Positions 33,603 through 44,524 of a stretch of 64,000 nucleotides of DNA are shown in pieces; position 1 is the stretch's first letter, and every line of letters begins with the position of its first letter. The notes beneath the pieces are model-generated. The model was not told the origin of the DNA. It saw only the letters and a program-made list of their open reading frames with translations, and ran no database searches. This DNA comes from Lonicera japonica (Eukaryota > Streptophyta > Magnoliopsida > Dipsacales > Caprifoliaceae), in assembly GCA_021464415.1 (NCBI GenBank), contig CM038469.1, positions 14,796,501 through 14,860,500 on the forward strand, written 5' to 3'. Made by a program: the position numbers and the translations under genes.

Positions 33603-35131
33603 ATGTCTTCTAAACTAACCCAGCCAGACCTTATATTGGCCTTACAAGAGTGACAAGTTGCTCTTCAAGTCCGAATTGACAGAATCTTAGCCTAGAGAGA
33701 GAGTCCCCGAGCCAGCTCGAGAAGCAGATCAGTGTTTGCTAATGTTCACCCAATCCCTCCGAAAGTCCCAGTCAGAGAAATACTTGGAGACCGTGGCAGA
33801 GGATCTAGGGGAAGCCGCAGCAGAACTGGTGAGTTCGAATCCCATCGCTCCAGCTCTACTAAGGAGACCTCGTATGAAGAAGTTTCGGCTACACTCCCTC
33901 CCCCACCAGTAAGAGACCCAGGGTGAACGTGGTTTGCGAAAGGCGCTTAGATGGGGCTTCGCGACACCGAAGTCCAAGCGTAGGCCTACTTCCCCTCCCA
34001 TCAGCTTAGATACCCGAGCGAGAGGAGGGGGTCTGACCCCAAAGATCCGTGTTAGATAGAATCTCTCACAAAAAGTCAGTAGAAGAGGTCGAGAAAAGAT
34101 TAATGTCGATAATGGAGGCTCAAATGGCATAAATGATGAAGACTGTGGGTCATCTGGCGGGGAGCTCGGCAGCAGCTCTTGTAAGGGATTCCAAGTCTCC
34201 TTTCGCAGATCATATACGGAGTTGTGTAGTCCTTGAGAAGTTTAAGCTCCCGGCGCTGGAATCTTATGACGGAACCACCGACCCTGTGGATCATTGGCAA
34301 TAATACGGAAACATGATGGGTCACCAGAATGTCCCGAACGGCGTGGTATGTAGAGCTTTTAATACCACTCTTAAGGGGGCATCCCGAATGTGGTGCAACG
34401 GCCTACTCCCGGGGTCAATCCTAAGCTCGCAAGAGCTCGGCACCAAGTTTATTTCGTATTTCATAGGAACCGAGAGGCAATCTAAGTCCTCCACTCACCT
34501 CTTCACCATAAAGCAAAGGTCTACAGAAAGCCTGAAGGAATATGCTTGCCGCTTTAACCAAGAGAGCCTCATGGTCACAAATTTAAATGACGGTGTGGCG
34601 GTAGCATCCTTTATAGAGGGGGTGAACTCCCAATACTACCTCATGACTCTGGCGAGAATGGGCCCAAAAATCATGTCTGAGCTCTTGGAGGAGGTCAACA
34701 AGCAGATTGGCATAGAAGAAGCCCTGCAAGGAAGGGACATGTTAAGCCTCTCAACCCTCTTATCCTCCTCCAAGTGCCAAATGGGGCACCGCCTACCCCG
34801 TGATCAAGAGAGAGATGGTAAGAAGGGTAAGAAGGAATCATACAAGCCTGAGCCAAGGGAAGGCAAAGTACGCCAGCAGTTTATTCCTTTAACAGCCCCC
34901 TTGGATGAGGTTTACGCCCAATTAGATCCAAGGCAAATCCTAGAAGCTCGAAAGATGAAGATGTCTGAGAAAAAGTGGGATACTACCAAGTATTACCGGT
35001 ACCATAAAGACCACGGTCATAAAACAGATGACTGCTGGAAGTTAAAGGAAGAAATTGAGAAGCTCATCAAGAGAGGACAACTCAGGCAATGCGTAAATAG
35101 GAAGAAGGAGGTTCCCCCAGAAGCTAATTGA
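33603..35131 (+). pseudogene. gag: gag of the Tat element, broken
   Basis: ATG at 33603 begins a frame with early stops (MSSKLTQPDL, then stops within 40 codons) and an Arg/Ser-rich N-terminus. After frame changes the core is open from about 34040 to 35131 with few stops: PALESYDGTTDPVDHW, then AFNTTLKGASRMWCNGL and ELGTKFISYF of the retrotransposon_gag domain. The C-terminal zinc-like motif reads YYRYHKDHGHKTDDCWKLK; the position that is usually the first Cys of this family's C-H-H-C pattern is Tyr here. The longest intact stretch is 272 codons (34313-35131). Confidence 0.88.
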
Positions 35132-35269
35132 AAGGCACCAAAAAATGAGATATTCATGATTGAAGAGGGCTCCTTATATTCTGGGAATAGCAATAGGTCT
35201 AGAAAGGCCTATATCAGACAGGCTAAATCTTCAAGATGGTGAAGTATGAAGTCAATGAGCTCGTATTCA

Positions 35270-35900
35270 CTGACGAAGACATGAGCGGGGTAGAGTTCTC
35301 ACATGATGACCCCTGGTAGTAGTGGCGATGGTGGGCAATCATAATGTCCACATAATTCTCGTAGACACTGGGGCCACCTCCAACCTCATGTACTACAGCT
35401 CCTTCAAGGCCATGGGTCTCACCACAGGACACCTGAACCCTTCCTCAGTCACCTTGGTTAGTTTTTCAGGGGAGAAGACTAAGTCTCTGGGACCATCAAA
35501 CTCAATGTAACCCTGGGTACAACCCCAAAGTAGGTCACCACTATTGCCAAATTCTTGATACTAGATAGAGCTCTCCATTATAACGCTATCTTCAGCAGGG
35601 GTGCGCTTAGTGAAATTAGGGCTGCCATTTTGACTTGTAGCCTGACCATGAGATTCCCTACCCTCCACGAGGTCGGGGAGGTTAGAGGAAACCAAGTGGA
35701 AGCTCAGAGCTGCTAGTTCGAGACTCTGAAAGAAGTCAAAACTACAGACATTACGGTTGTCGAGCTCGAAGTCACGACTGTGAAAGAACTAATGGGTGCA
35801 GGAGAGCCTGGTGACTCAGAGAAGTGGGAGATCGACACCTTAGATCCTAGGGACAAAGAGAAAGAACTCCACAGCGAACCAGTGGAAGACTTAAAAGACT
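35270..35900 (+). pseudogene. Aspartic protease of the Tat element, broken
   Basis: The active site IILVDTGATSNLMYYSSFKAMGL (35340-35420, motif DTGAT) is intact in the open frame 35322-35510, followed by LVSFSGEKTKSLG. After 35510 the frame shifts and contains stops. It is the maturation protease between gag and RT. Confidence 0.82.
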
Positions 35901-35984
35901 TAATTTTGGACCTCTCGTAGCCCAACAGAATTCTAAAAATCATTGATCGGCTCGACACAGAGATTAAAGAAGAGCTCTGCCAAT

Positions 35985-36960
35985 GATTACGAGCTAACGC
36001 CGATATCTTTGCATGGTCCCATGACGACATGAAGGGGCTGAACCCAGAAGTCATGATCCACATGCTAAACACCGACCCCACTTTCAAGCCTGTAAGGCAG
36101 AAGAAAAGGAATTTTACTGTGAAAAGGAGTTTGGCCGCCAAATAAGAGGTCTAGAAGCTCCTCTAAGATGGTTTTATCCGAGAGATCCACTATCCAAAGC
36201 GGCTTTCTAACATAATGCTCTTGAAAAAGCACAGCAGGAAGTGAAAAATGTATGTGGACTTCAAAAACCTCAACAAGGCTTGCCCAAAAAATAGCTTCCC
36301 ACTTTTAAAGATTGACCAGCTAGTAGATACAACCACAGGCCATGAAATGTTAAGTTTCATGGACGCGTACTCTGGTTATAATTAGATCAAAATGGCTCTA
36401 GAAGATGAAGAGAAGACCTCATTCATCACTAATGAAAGCACATACTGTTACAAGGCCATGCCCTTCGGCCTAAGAAATGTAGGGGCTACCTACTAGAGAG
36501 TGATGATCACATTGTTTACAGACCAAATAGGCAAAAATATGGAGGTTTATGTTGACGACATGTTGGTCAAGAGTCTTAGAGCCCCGAATCATGTTGCCGA
36601 CATCAATGAAGCATTTTCAATACTCAGGCAAAACGGCATGTCCCTCAATCCAGCCAAGTGTGCTTTTAAAGTAAAAAGGGGGAAATTCTTGGGCTTTATG
36701 GTCACTTAAAGGGGTATTAAAGCTAATTCCGAGAAGATACAAGCCCTTATTGACATGAGATCTCCATCCAAACTGAAAGAAGTCCAGAGTCTGGCAGGAA
36801 GGGTGGCAGCTTTGAACAGATTCATTTTCAGAGCAACCGACAAGTGCCACCCTTTCTTCAAAACCTTGAAAAAAGCCTTTGAGTGGATTGAAGAATGCGA
36901 GCTGGCTTTTCAGTAGCTCAAACAATACCTCGAAGCCCCTCCCTTCCTTAGCTCACCAAA
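35985..36960 (+). pseudogene. pol: Reverse transcriptase of the Tat element, broken
   Basis: Landmarks in order are ANADIFAWSHDDM, VRQKKRNF, KMYVDFKNLNKACPKNSFPL, FMDAYSGYN, KAMPFGLRNVGATY, catalytic EVYVDDMLVKS (36541-36573), LNPAKCAFKV, GKFLGFMVT and SLAGRVAALNRF. Stops occur at several Gln, Trp or Arg positions and one after FMVT (36708). The catalytic YVDD is intact. Length and motif spacing are normal for gypsy RT. Confidence 0.9.
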
Positions 36961-37270
36961 GAAGGAGGAGGTTTTGAGTTTATAATTGGCAGTATCATGA
37001 ATAACGGTTAGCTTAGCACTAATGAAGAATGAGAAATTAGCTCAGCTACCAGTATACTACAAGAACAGAGCTCTACACGTTGCCAAACTAAACTACCAAA
37101 AGTTAGAGAAGTTGGCCTATGCCTTACTTATTACGTCCCGAAAGCTGAGGCCCTACTTACAGGCCCACACCATATATGTGCTCACAGATCAGCCATTGTA
37201 AAGAATTCTCAACAAGCTAAAGCAATCAGAGCGTCTGGCTATATTAACTACTGACCTCGAACGTCGATCA
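36961..37270 (+). pseudogene. First RNase H (gypsy type) of the Tat element, broken
   Basis: Degenerate domain directly after RT. VYYKNRALHVAKLNYQKLEK and LAYALLITSRKLRPYLQAH are followed by TIYVLTDQPL with a stop right after. The N-terminal part that should carry the first acid is poorly preserved. This is the original RNase H of the gypsy polyprotein. Confidence 0.75.
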
Positions 37271-37386
37271 AGGGCCAAGTAGTAGCAGACTTCATAGCCG
37301 ATTTCTCCTACACTGAAGAACAGATTGGTGAACCGCTAGAGCTACTACCACTCCTAAAACCAAACACCTCGACTCATACCATCTCG

Positions 37387-37878
37387 ATGTACCTATTGCC
37401 AGGAGTGCCCGTATGGGTCTTACATACTGATGGAGCTTCCAATCTGCAAGGTTCTAGAGCTAGTTTGGTGCTGATCACTCCTGAGGCCAATACCCTGAAG
37501 ATAGCTCTAAAATTCCTCTTCAAGGCCTCTAACAACGAGGCTGAATACGAAGCCGTCATTTCAGGTCTGAGAATAGCTGGTGATCTGGGGGCAAAGTAGA
37601 TGGTGGTCTATAATAACTCTACAGTAGTAATCGGTCAGATACTTGGTCACAATGTGGCAAAGGAAGATTGCATGACTGCCTGCTTGGCAAAGGCTAAAAC
37701 AGTAGTTCAGAGGTACTCTAACTTAATTTTTATTAAGGTCCCACGAGCTCATAACAACAAGGTAGATCGCCTAGCCAAGCTTGTCACGACTTCAGACGTA
37801 CCAAGTGGAATCCACATCGAATACCTAGAAAAAAAAGTCATAGATGAGCCCGTAGAGTTAGACACAGCTCCAATATAG
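37387..37878 (+). pseudogene. Second, archaeal-like RNase H (aRH) of the Tat element, broken
   Basis: HTDGASNLQGSRASLVLI gives the first catalytic Asp, ASNNEAEYEAVISGLRIA the Glu, and VYNNSTVVIGQI the strand where a third Asp is usual (V-Y-S-D-S in the family); here it is Asn. AHNNKVDRLAKL supplies the final Asp. One TAG at 37597-37599 divides it. A duplicated RNase H is a hallmark of the Tat lineage and, by family knowledge, has replaced or supplements the first domain. Confidence 0.88.
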
Positions 37879-39122
37879 GTTTGCAAATGCTGGATTAACC
37901 CAATTTTGATCTACCTCATTAACGGAGCTCTCCCTGAAGATAGAAAGATGGCTAAAAGAGTAAAATACATGTCCAACAGATTTGTGGTCATTGAAGCAAT
38001 ATTGTACAAGAGAGGGTATGTCTTTCCTTGTTTACTCTGTCTGCACCTTCACCAAGCTCGAATAACCCTGCTAGAGATTCACGAAGGTTTATGTGGAGGC
38101 ACCCGGCAGCTCACTCACTAGCTCTCAAAGTTGGCAGACATGGCTATTTCTGGCCCACTATCCTACAAGACGCCAAAGAATTAGTAAGGAAATGCGATAA
38201 GTGTCAGCGGTTCGGCAACATCCAACAACTCTCGGCAGAGCTCATGACCCCTGTTAGCAGCCCTTGGCCTTTCTCTCAATGGGGCATGGACATAGTGGGG
38301 TCTTTTTCTCTATGCAAAGGACAAACCAAGTTCGTAGTTATGACCATCGATTACTTCACGAAATGGGCTGCGACTGAGGCACTAACAACGATTACTACTT
38401 TGAAGATTCAGAATTTCGTGTGAAGGAACATCATATGTCATTTTGGTCTCCCAAAAGTACTGATCACCGGTAATGGAAATCAATTTGACTGTGACTTTTT
38501 TCAGAGATTTCTGCGAAGCATGAAATCGAGAACCATTTCAGCTCGCCTGTCCAACCTCAAGCCAATGGCCAAGCGGAGGTCACCAACAAAACCTTATTGA
38601 GCTTGTTAAAGAAGAGACTTGATAACGCCAAAGGACACTGGTCTGAAGAGCTCCCATCAGTGCTATGGGCCTATAGGACCACCGTCAGGGGCCCGACCGA
38701 TGAAACTCCTTTCTCCCTGACTTACAGAACAAAAGCAGTTATTCCAGTGGATATAGGAGTACTAAATTACAGAATCAACCATCATGACTCAACTCAAAAT
38801 GATGAAGACCTGCTGGCTTGGATTTCTTCAAAGAAAAAATAGAACAAGCTCGAATCAAGGAAGAGGCCTATAAAAGGAGCATGGTCTAAAGTTACAAAAA
38901 AGTGGTCAAGCATAAATGGCTGAATGTAAGTGACTTAGTACTTCAAAAAGTCACCCTAGCAACAAAGATTTCTGAACATGGCAAACTCGCTGCCAAGTGG
39001 GAAGGCCCCTATGTGGGGTTACCAAGGTCAGCAGACCTGACACTTACTATTTAAGGAACGTGGATGGCATGGAGCTCATGAAACTGTGGAACATAGAGCA
39101 CCTCAAGAGATACTATCCTTGA
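37879..39122 (+). pseudogene. Integrase of the Tat element, broken
   Basis: The zinc-binding part has HEGLCGGTRQLTH in one frame and, after a frame change, ELVRKCDKCQRFGN. The core has QWGMDIVGSFSL (first Asp). The second Asp position reads ITGNGNQF, Gly where D-N-G is expected. GQAEVTNKTLL keeps the Glu. SEELPSVLWAYRTTVR and TPFSLTYRTKAVIPV are typical of Tat integrases. The C-terminus ends with EHLKRYYP and TGA at 39120-39122. At least two frameshifts and several stops. Confidence 0.9.
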
Positions 39123-39209
39123 GCCAGAACATGTTATATATTTTTTTGTAATAGTTGCTTCCAAAGGAATGTATATGAGATGTTTTGTTTGGTAATTCAT
39201 TACCTATAA

Positions 39210-39600
39210 CTTGCACTCTGTCAAAAAACCCTCTCGCAAAGAGATCGGATTAGTAAGTGCTTAGCTCGCAAGTAGCACACTTCCACTTTGTCAAAAACTT
39301 CTCACAAAGAGGTCAATTTTTCAACTGAAAAGGCCTGGTAACAAATGAGAAAATCGTCAAAATTTGTCAAAGTCGGAGGGGCATGACTCTACTCAAGATT
39401 TAGACAAAAAAGAACAATTTTTCCTTTTAAACATCAGGGACCTCGAACAAATTCCAACCACCATGTATGTCAATCACTAAGCATAAAAGTTCCAATTATA
39501 GGCCTGCGGAGAACTGATAAATTCCTCTAAAAGAGGTCAGTTTAGTAAGTATCTAGCTTACAGAGCACACTTACACTCTGAGGAGTCCGATCGACACCTG
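39210..39600. repeat. Degenerate internal repeats in the Tat 3' spacer
   Basis: A module around CACTCTGTCAAAAAACCCTC then CGCAAAGAG is repeated within about 70 bp (39217 and 39290). A larger unit TTAGTAAGT, TAGCT, AGCACACTT, CACTCTG recurs near 39250 and 39543. Non-coding. Tat elements often have such arrays downstream of pol. Confidence 0.55.
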
Positions 39601-39847
39601 CGAAATTGTATAAACTTTGCTTAAAAGTATAAAAATTCCTGGTGTATTAAAGTGACCCATCGAAAGACCTCTAGCACAGGCATCTATATTAACAGATTTA
39701 CTTCTTTGGTTAGCTCTATTATTGTACTTTTAGTTTGGGGGCAAGGTATATCCATACACACGTGGTCAATTCCATCTCAGACACAACTCAAAACAAATAA
39801 AAGAGCACAGGATAAGCGAGTAAGAGCAAACTTTCAAAACAAAGCAC

Positions 39848-39853
39848 TTTATT
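39848..39853 (-). terminator. Poly(A) signal AATAAA of the antisense gene
   Basis: AATAAA on the minus strand, about 115 bases after the stop codon of the antisense gene at 39969, preceded by a T/G-rich stretch (TTTTTTGTAATAG). Confidence 0.6.
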
Positions 39854-39968
39854 AACTGATGAGAAAAGGGATTACAATGGTCCTAAACTTTCTATTACAA
39901 AAAAGAGAAAAAGGACAGAAAAAGGGAAATCTTACGACTACTGCTCCTACGGCCACTAAGCTCAGCTG

Positions 39969-42612
39969 CTAAACTCCTCCAACGTCGCTACCATCTCTAG
40001 AAGGGGAAGTTTTCCTAGTCTCCCACTTCTCCAATAGACCGGGCTCTTCTCCTCTGATCAATTGAAGGATGGCCAGGATGTCTCCCCTTTTCTCCAAAAT
40101 CTTGGCCTTAAGCTCTGGAGTTACACCCATGTCAGAAGGGAGCTCTAGACCCTCCAGGTTATCAAGCTGTTGTAGGGCAAGCTCCTGACACTTGTAGAAG
40201 CCTGCTATGAAGGCATCACTGATCTTCGCGAGCGACCCCCCTTGAGCACAGAAGTTCTCTATGGCTTGGAGCTCAACGGCTATGAGAGACTCTTTGAGCT
40301 CATTAATCTCATTCTCTAGTTCAAAAACTTGACCCTTTGTGGCCTCATTGAGGTGGAAAGCAGCGAACAGCTCCTCCTTCTTGGCAGATAGCTCTGTTTA
40401 GAGCTCCTTGATGTGTGTGTTGGCCTCCTCTCTGCCTTCACGCTCGATCTCCATTAGCTTTTAAGCTTCTTTTTTAGCTACCTCCTCGAGCTTCAATAAC
40501 TTACTAGCCTTTTCCTTGCCTTGGCATTCAAGTTCCAAAGACTTGTGTACCACCTCCAGAGTTGACTTAAAATCAACAGACTATTTTTTAGCCTTTTCAG
40601 CTCAGGCGAAGGTCTCATTGCGGTCAACCCGTAATTCCTTGAGGTCGTTATTGGACTTCTCTAGGGCGGCAGAAAGTGGCCAAGAGTCAGTTCCTTCCTG
40701 GGCTATGTGGAGGGTCGAATAGAAGAGAGAAATAGCCTGAGACAAGAAGAAACATAATTAAAACAGCTCCATAAAAAAAATCTAGAGACAAGGTCCCTCG
40801 AAGAGTTGGGTAAACGCTCATCTGACTCATGTGGAATTTGAACTTATTGGCCATTTTGCTTGTCCCTGCCTCTCTTACGTTCTGAAGCATACCCTCGCCT
40901 AAAGGAGGTAGGGTCACTCCTGGTAGGAAGAACCCTGAACCATCTGACTTGGAGGACGTATGAATATTAGCACTGGGGCCATTCCCGAAGGCCGACTGTT
41001 GATGAGCTGTGGTGGGATCTATCTCCTGCACATTCTCATCATTTTCAGGCAGCTCTGATGGGAGAGGAATTTGAAGGACGCCAGACATCTTCATCTTGGA
41101 GCTATTATATTCTTGTTAGTCATGTCTCCTATAAGCTGAAAGGCTGGAGTTCTGCAAAAGGGTTGGTCATCAGCTCCACAAACGAGCTAACGTCTTTTTC
41201 CCTTCCCATGACCTGCTCTGGGACTAACTCTATCTCTACTTGCTTTGAAGGGGCGGAGGATCCCTCATCAGCCTTAGACTTCTTTACTACCGAAGGACCT
41301 CTCTGAAGAGTCCTTTTCCTCTTGGTTACTTTCGCTGGATCTATTACTAGAGGTCTATCTGTGAAAGGCAAACAAAGCATGTCTGAACAGGTAGAGAAGA
41401 GCTCCGTGTAGATTGCGAGGAGAGCTCAGAGGTCAGAAAACTTACTTAGAGGCAATGAAAAGGGGATCTGGCGCAAAGGGGTAATGTTCATTGGCACCCC
41501 TTTCGTTGAACTGCCTGCTGGCTGCTTAGATTTTCTCATCACAAGTCTTGGCCATAAAGATTGAAAGGATCGCCCTGATGAGTGCCACAAATGGCCTATT
41601 GAGCTCGAGGTTTTCCACAATCTAAATGGCATAGTCCATGTCTCTAGGCCTAGGACCTAGACCAAAGAGCCAAAGCAACTCTGGAGCAGTAAGGAGTGCA
41701 TAATTCTTCGCTGATGGATGGATGCGGGTTTCCTTTCTACAAAAGCTAGAACAAAACAATAAACAGCTCATATATGATCAAGGCAAGGAAAAGACAGAAA
41801 ACGACAATTCAAGAGCTCGAGCACTTACGAATGGAGTTTGGGTCGGTGAACCACGTCTTTAGGTCAATAATACTAGGGCACTGTGGCTCGTGCTCTCAAC
41901 TGGTTTCGGATACAAAGAAAAACCTCATCTTCTAGTTAGAGATGCTAGTGGGGAGGTCTTGTATGATCTTAGAATCTCCCAGCCTTAAAGAGCAGTTGAG
42001 GGTTCCTCTATTTTTGCCCCCACCGTCCTTGCACTGGAACAGGGTCAAGAACTCATTGACAGAGATCTCGTGACTCCCTGCAGAGATGGCCCTGTAAATC
42101 AGAATGGACCTTATAAGGTAACTCCACAGGTTGCGGGGAACTTGCACTGCGGCTAGATTAAAAGAGGTGAGGAGCTCTCTTAAGTGGTCCTTCATCGAAA
42201 ACCTGAGTCCATACTCGAAAGCGGACTCGTAGAAGCAAACTTCTCCAGGCATGAAGTAGCAGGCTCTCTCTTCCGTCCCTGGAGCTCTAATCCCCACCCC
42301 ATCAGGGATCTGATATCTATCTCTAAAGATATGGATGTCCGGCGTGGAAAAGATGGAAGCAATGGAGAAGATGGTCAAGGAACTAAGATACTCCGTGTAC
42401 GCGCTAATAGCACTCTTAGAATTTTCAATGGTGGGAGGGAGGCAAATGGTGACCTTATTCAGGTCACTGTCAAGCATTCGGATGGTATTGATAGATGGTG
42501 GGGGCAGAGCCTGAGATGTGGGGGCAGCAACTAGAGCTACTCCCGAAGAAGACCCAACCTCATCGAGACCTTAAACATCCAGGTTCTGCCCGTGATCGGT
42601 AAGATGATCCAT
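39969..42612 (-). pseudogene. Antisense multi-exon gene inside the Tat element (Transposase_28-like, gypsy-type), decayed
   Basis: Minus-strand reading. ATG at 42612 (MDHLTDHGQNLDV), then one stop. Exon 1 runs to 41829 and contains YQIPDGVGIRAP, GEVCFYESAFEYGLRF and VPRNLWSYLIRSILIY, the pattern of the 'putative gypsy type transposon' domain (Pfam Transposase_28, recalled), then KMRFFFVSET. A perfect donor GTAAGT follows (41828-41823). Exon 2 (about 41745-41446) has APELLWLFGLGPRPRDMDYA and ends at another GTAAGT. Exon 3 (41354 down to about 41130) is Lys/Ser-rich. Exon 4 (about 41094-40816) joins exon 5 (40736-39969) in phase across a 79-base intron ending TTGTCTCAG. Exon 5 is a long coiled-coil-like Glu/Lys/Leu region (FELENEINELKESL). 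About nine stops have accumulated. The exon 1-2 join is out of phase as read. Function unknown. Confidence 0.78.
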
Positions 42613-42830
42613 GAAAATGGCTAAAGTATGGAGAGGGATGGAGGGTGCGAAGTAAGGTATATTCTCGATGAAATCTACCAAGGGGACACTCAAAAATCTC
42701 CTTAAATAGTGGTCTAAAAGAGGTCTGTATGCCAGATTAGCAGAAAACGCGAGTAAATTAAAGTTTTCAGAGCTTTAAAATGCCTAGGGTTTAAGAAGAA
42801 CAAAGTGAAGATTATGCTAAGTCCAAAGGG

Positions 42831-42838
42831 TTTATATA
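42831..42838 (-). promoter_or_regulatory. TATA box of the antisense gene
   Basis: TATATAAA on the minus strand, in CTTATATAAACCC, about 220 bases before the first downstream ATG (42612). No other ATG lies between, which supports this start. Confidence 0.65.
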
Positions 42839-43109
42839 AGGTGTGTGGGAAAAGCCAACCATTCACTAAAAGCCTTAACTATCCACTCACAAACCTACTA
42901 CCACACGTTTGCACGTCTTCCAAGAAAAATGGAATTGACGCATACGATCTCTCCAAAAAGGTAACGACCCCGTAAATGAACTCTAAAAATGCCGAAATAA
43001 TGGGCACACAGGATCTGTGGGTTCAAGTCAGGTGCCATCAAAAATCGCCAAAAATTCGCACCTCGGGCAGCTCTATTATCCTCCCCAATCAGCTCTTCTG
43101 AGCTAAATG

Positions 43110-43126
43110 AAAAGGATAGGGGTAAT
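43110..43126 (+). promoter_or_regulatory. Polypurine tract of the Tat element
   Basis: AAAAGGATAGGGG followed by TAAT, immediately before the 3' LTR. Confidence 0.65.
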
Positions 43127-43980
43127 TGATGAGGAGAATAACTGAACTGTTCTGACCCGTCAACCATATAAGGACATGTGGCAGTCCACGTCAACAGTCT
43201 AGTATTCCAGGATGAAGAAGGCTCTGGGAGCTCGTTTCAAGCACCACACGAGCTCCAGAGCCTCTAGAAATTTGTGCAACAAGCCTAATGATTGGTTTCA
43301 TTCCACAAGTGATGGAGCTCGTGAACCAGAGCTCTTTCAATGAGCTCTCTCCCAGATATTCATGTCAGAGTAGGTGATGGACAGCAGGGCGACTACTGCC
43401 AACACCACCAACGCTGCAGAAGCTCCCTCAACTTCATTAAATGCAAACCAACTGCATTTAATGCACCGAAATTCATGGAGAAGCAAGGTCAGAGTTGGTA
43501 CTGATAGAAACATGGCCCCAGACTTGCTCTAGGAGCTCTGGCCACACGACTCCTCCACTCATATATATACAAGAAGCATTTACTTCTTCTAATGACTAAT
43601 TTTCCAACAACCAGAGAAAGGAAAAAGAAGAACGATAAACCATTTATGACAAGTGTGAAATACAGAGACATAGAGCTCCTAAGTTAGAGAGATTAAACTT
43701 TGAGTGGCTTTGCCTTCCTTTTATTGTAACATTGTGAGGATAGAACAATTAGAGAGACTTTTGTGAATTTGTAATAGTTGTTTGTTTACCATCAATACAA
43801 AGCAAACCGATTTCCTTACTCTATTCCACAGGGGAGGACTAACCCATATTGTCATACGAGGCCAACCTCCTATATAAATCTTTGATTCTATTAAATTCAG
43901 TACTTTTACTGCTCTAATTATTTGATATAATCTATTTGACTATGTGGTTTAAAATACATTTCCAGATTTTAGCACGAACA
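43127..43980 (+). repeat. 3' LTR of the Tat element (854 bp)
   Basis: Collinear with 32636-33518 (shared GGCTCTGGGAGCTCGTTTCA, GAGCTCTGGCCACA, TATATATACAAGAAGCATTT). It has a deletion relative to the 5' copy near 43668 (the CAGCCCGCTTTAGAGC part is missing). Ends CACGAACA. Confidence 0.93.
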
Positions 43981-43985
43981 GCATT

Positions 43986-44524
43986 TATGACTAAAATAAT
44001 CATGTATGTTCTTCATGCGATAACATTAATTTCTTAAAATATTTATTCTAGAAACTTATTGTTAATTATATACAATTTTTTGGGTACAAATGATAGATAG
44101 ATCTTAGTAGTTCTTGGAGAGGGGGCTGGTGAGGGGTAGGGATCGACCATCGGATACATGTGTAAATTTTAACACTTCTACTACTTGGTTACCCGTGTTA
44201 ATTTATTAAAATATATATTTTTTTAAAAAATATTAATAAAGATAATATGTGTTGGTCAAATACGTTCTACATTAGATTTTAATTCATTTTTAATATTTGT
44301 ACGGTCTATTTTTTTCTATAATAATAAAAAAAAACCAAATTAAAACAAAATAATTTCCAAGTATATGATCAGATAATAAAACCTAAGCAATCTAAATGAT
44401 ATAACAATGTATACACGAAATAATCTTTAAAACTGAATTTAAAAACATACCATAATAAAAAAAAAAGTGCAATCTAATTAAATGTCCATAATTAAAGAGT
44501 TAATCATATTAAAAAAACATTCAA
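43986..44524. other. AT-rich spacer, no gene seen
   Basis: No features recognised. Confidence 0.4.

Larger units (their letters stand above)
32636..43980 (+). mobile_element. Tat-lineage Ty3/gypsy LTR retrotransposon, 11.3 kb, inactivated, with an antisense gene
   Basis: LTRs at 32636-33518 and 43127-43980 start TGATG and end AACA. The 5 bases outside are GTATT on the left (32631-32635) and GCATT on the right (43981-43985), a duplication with one transition. Order: TGGCGCC-type primer site, gag, protease, RT, RNase H, a second RNase H of the archaeal-like type, integrase (ends at 39122), then about 4 kb of 3' spacer that carries a minus-strand spliced gene. The two RNase H domains and large 3' spacer mark the Tat branch. 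LTRs differ at roughly one base in ten by eye, so this insertion looks older than the one at 2031. Many stops and frameshifts. Confidence 0.93.

Noticed and set aside
33729..34130. 133-codon minus-strand frame over the Tat gag
   Set aside because: Shadow of the gag coding region; no motif and overlapping a recognisable sense protein.
35713..36141. 142-codon minus-strand frame over the Tat protease-RT linker
   Set aside because: Shadow frame opposite pol; nothing recognisable.
42184..42534. 116-codon plus-strand frame in the Tat 3' region
   Set aside because: It is the complement of the antisense gene's exon 1, whose minus-strand reading matches a known domain.
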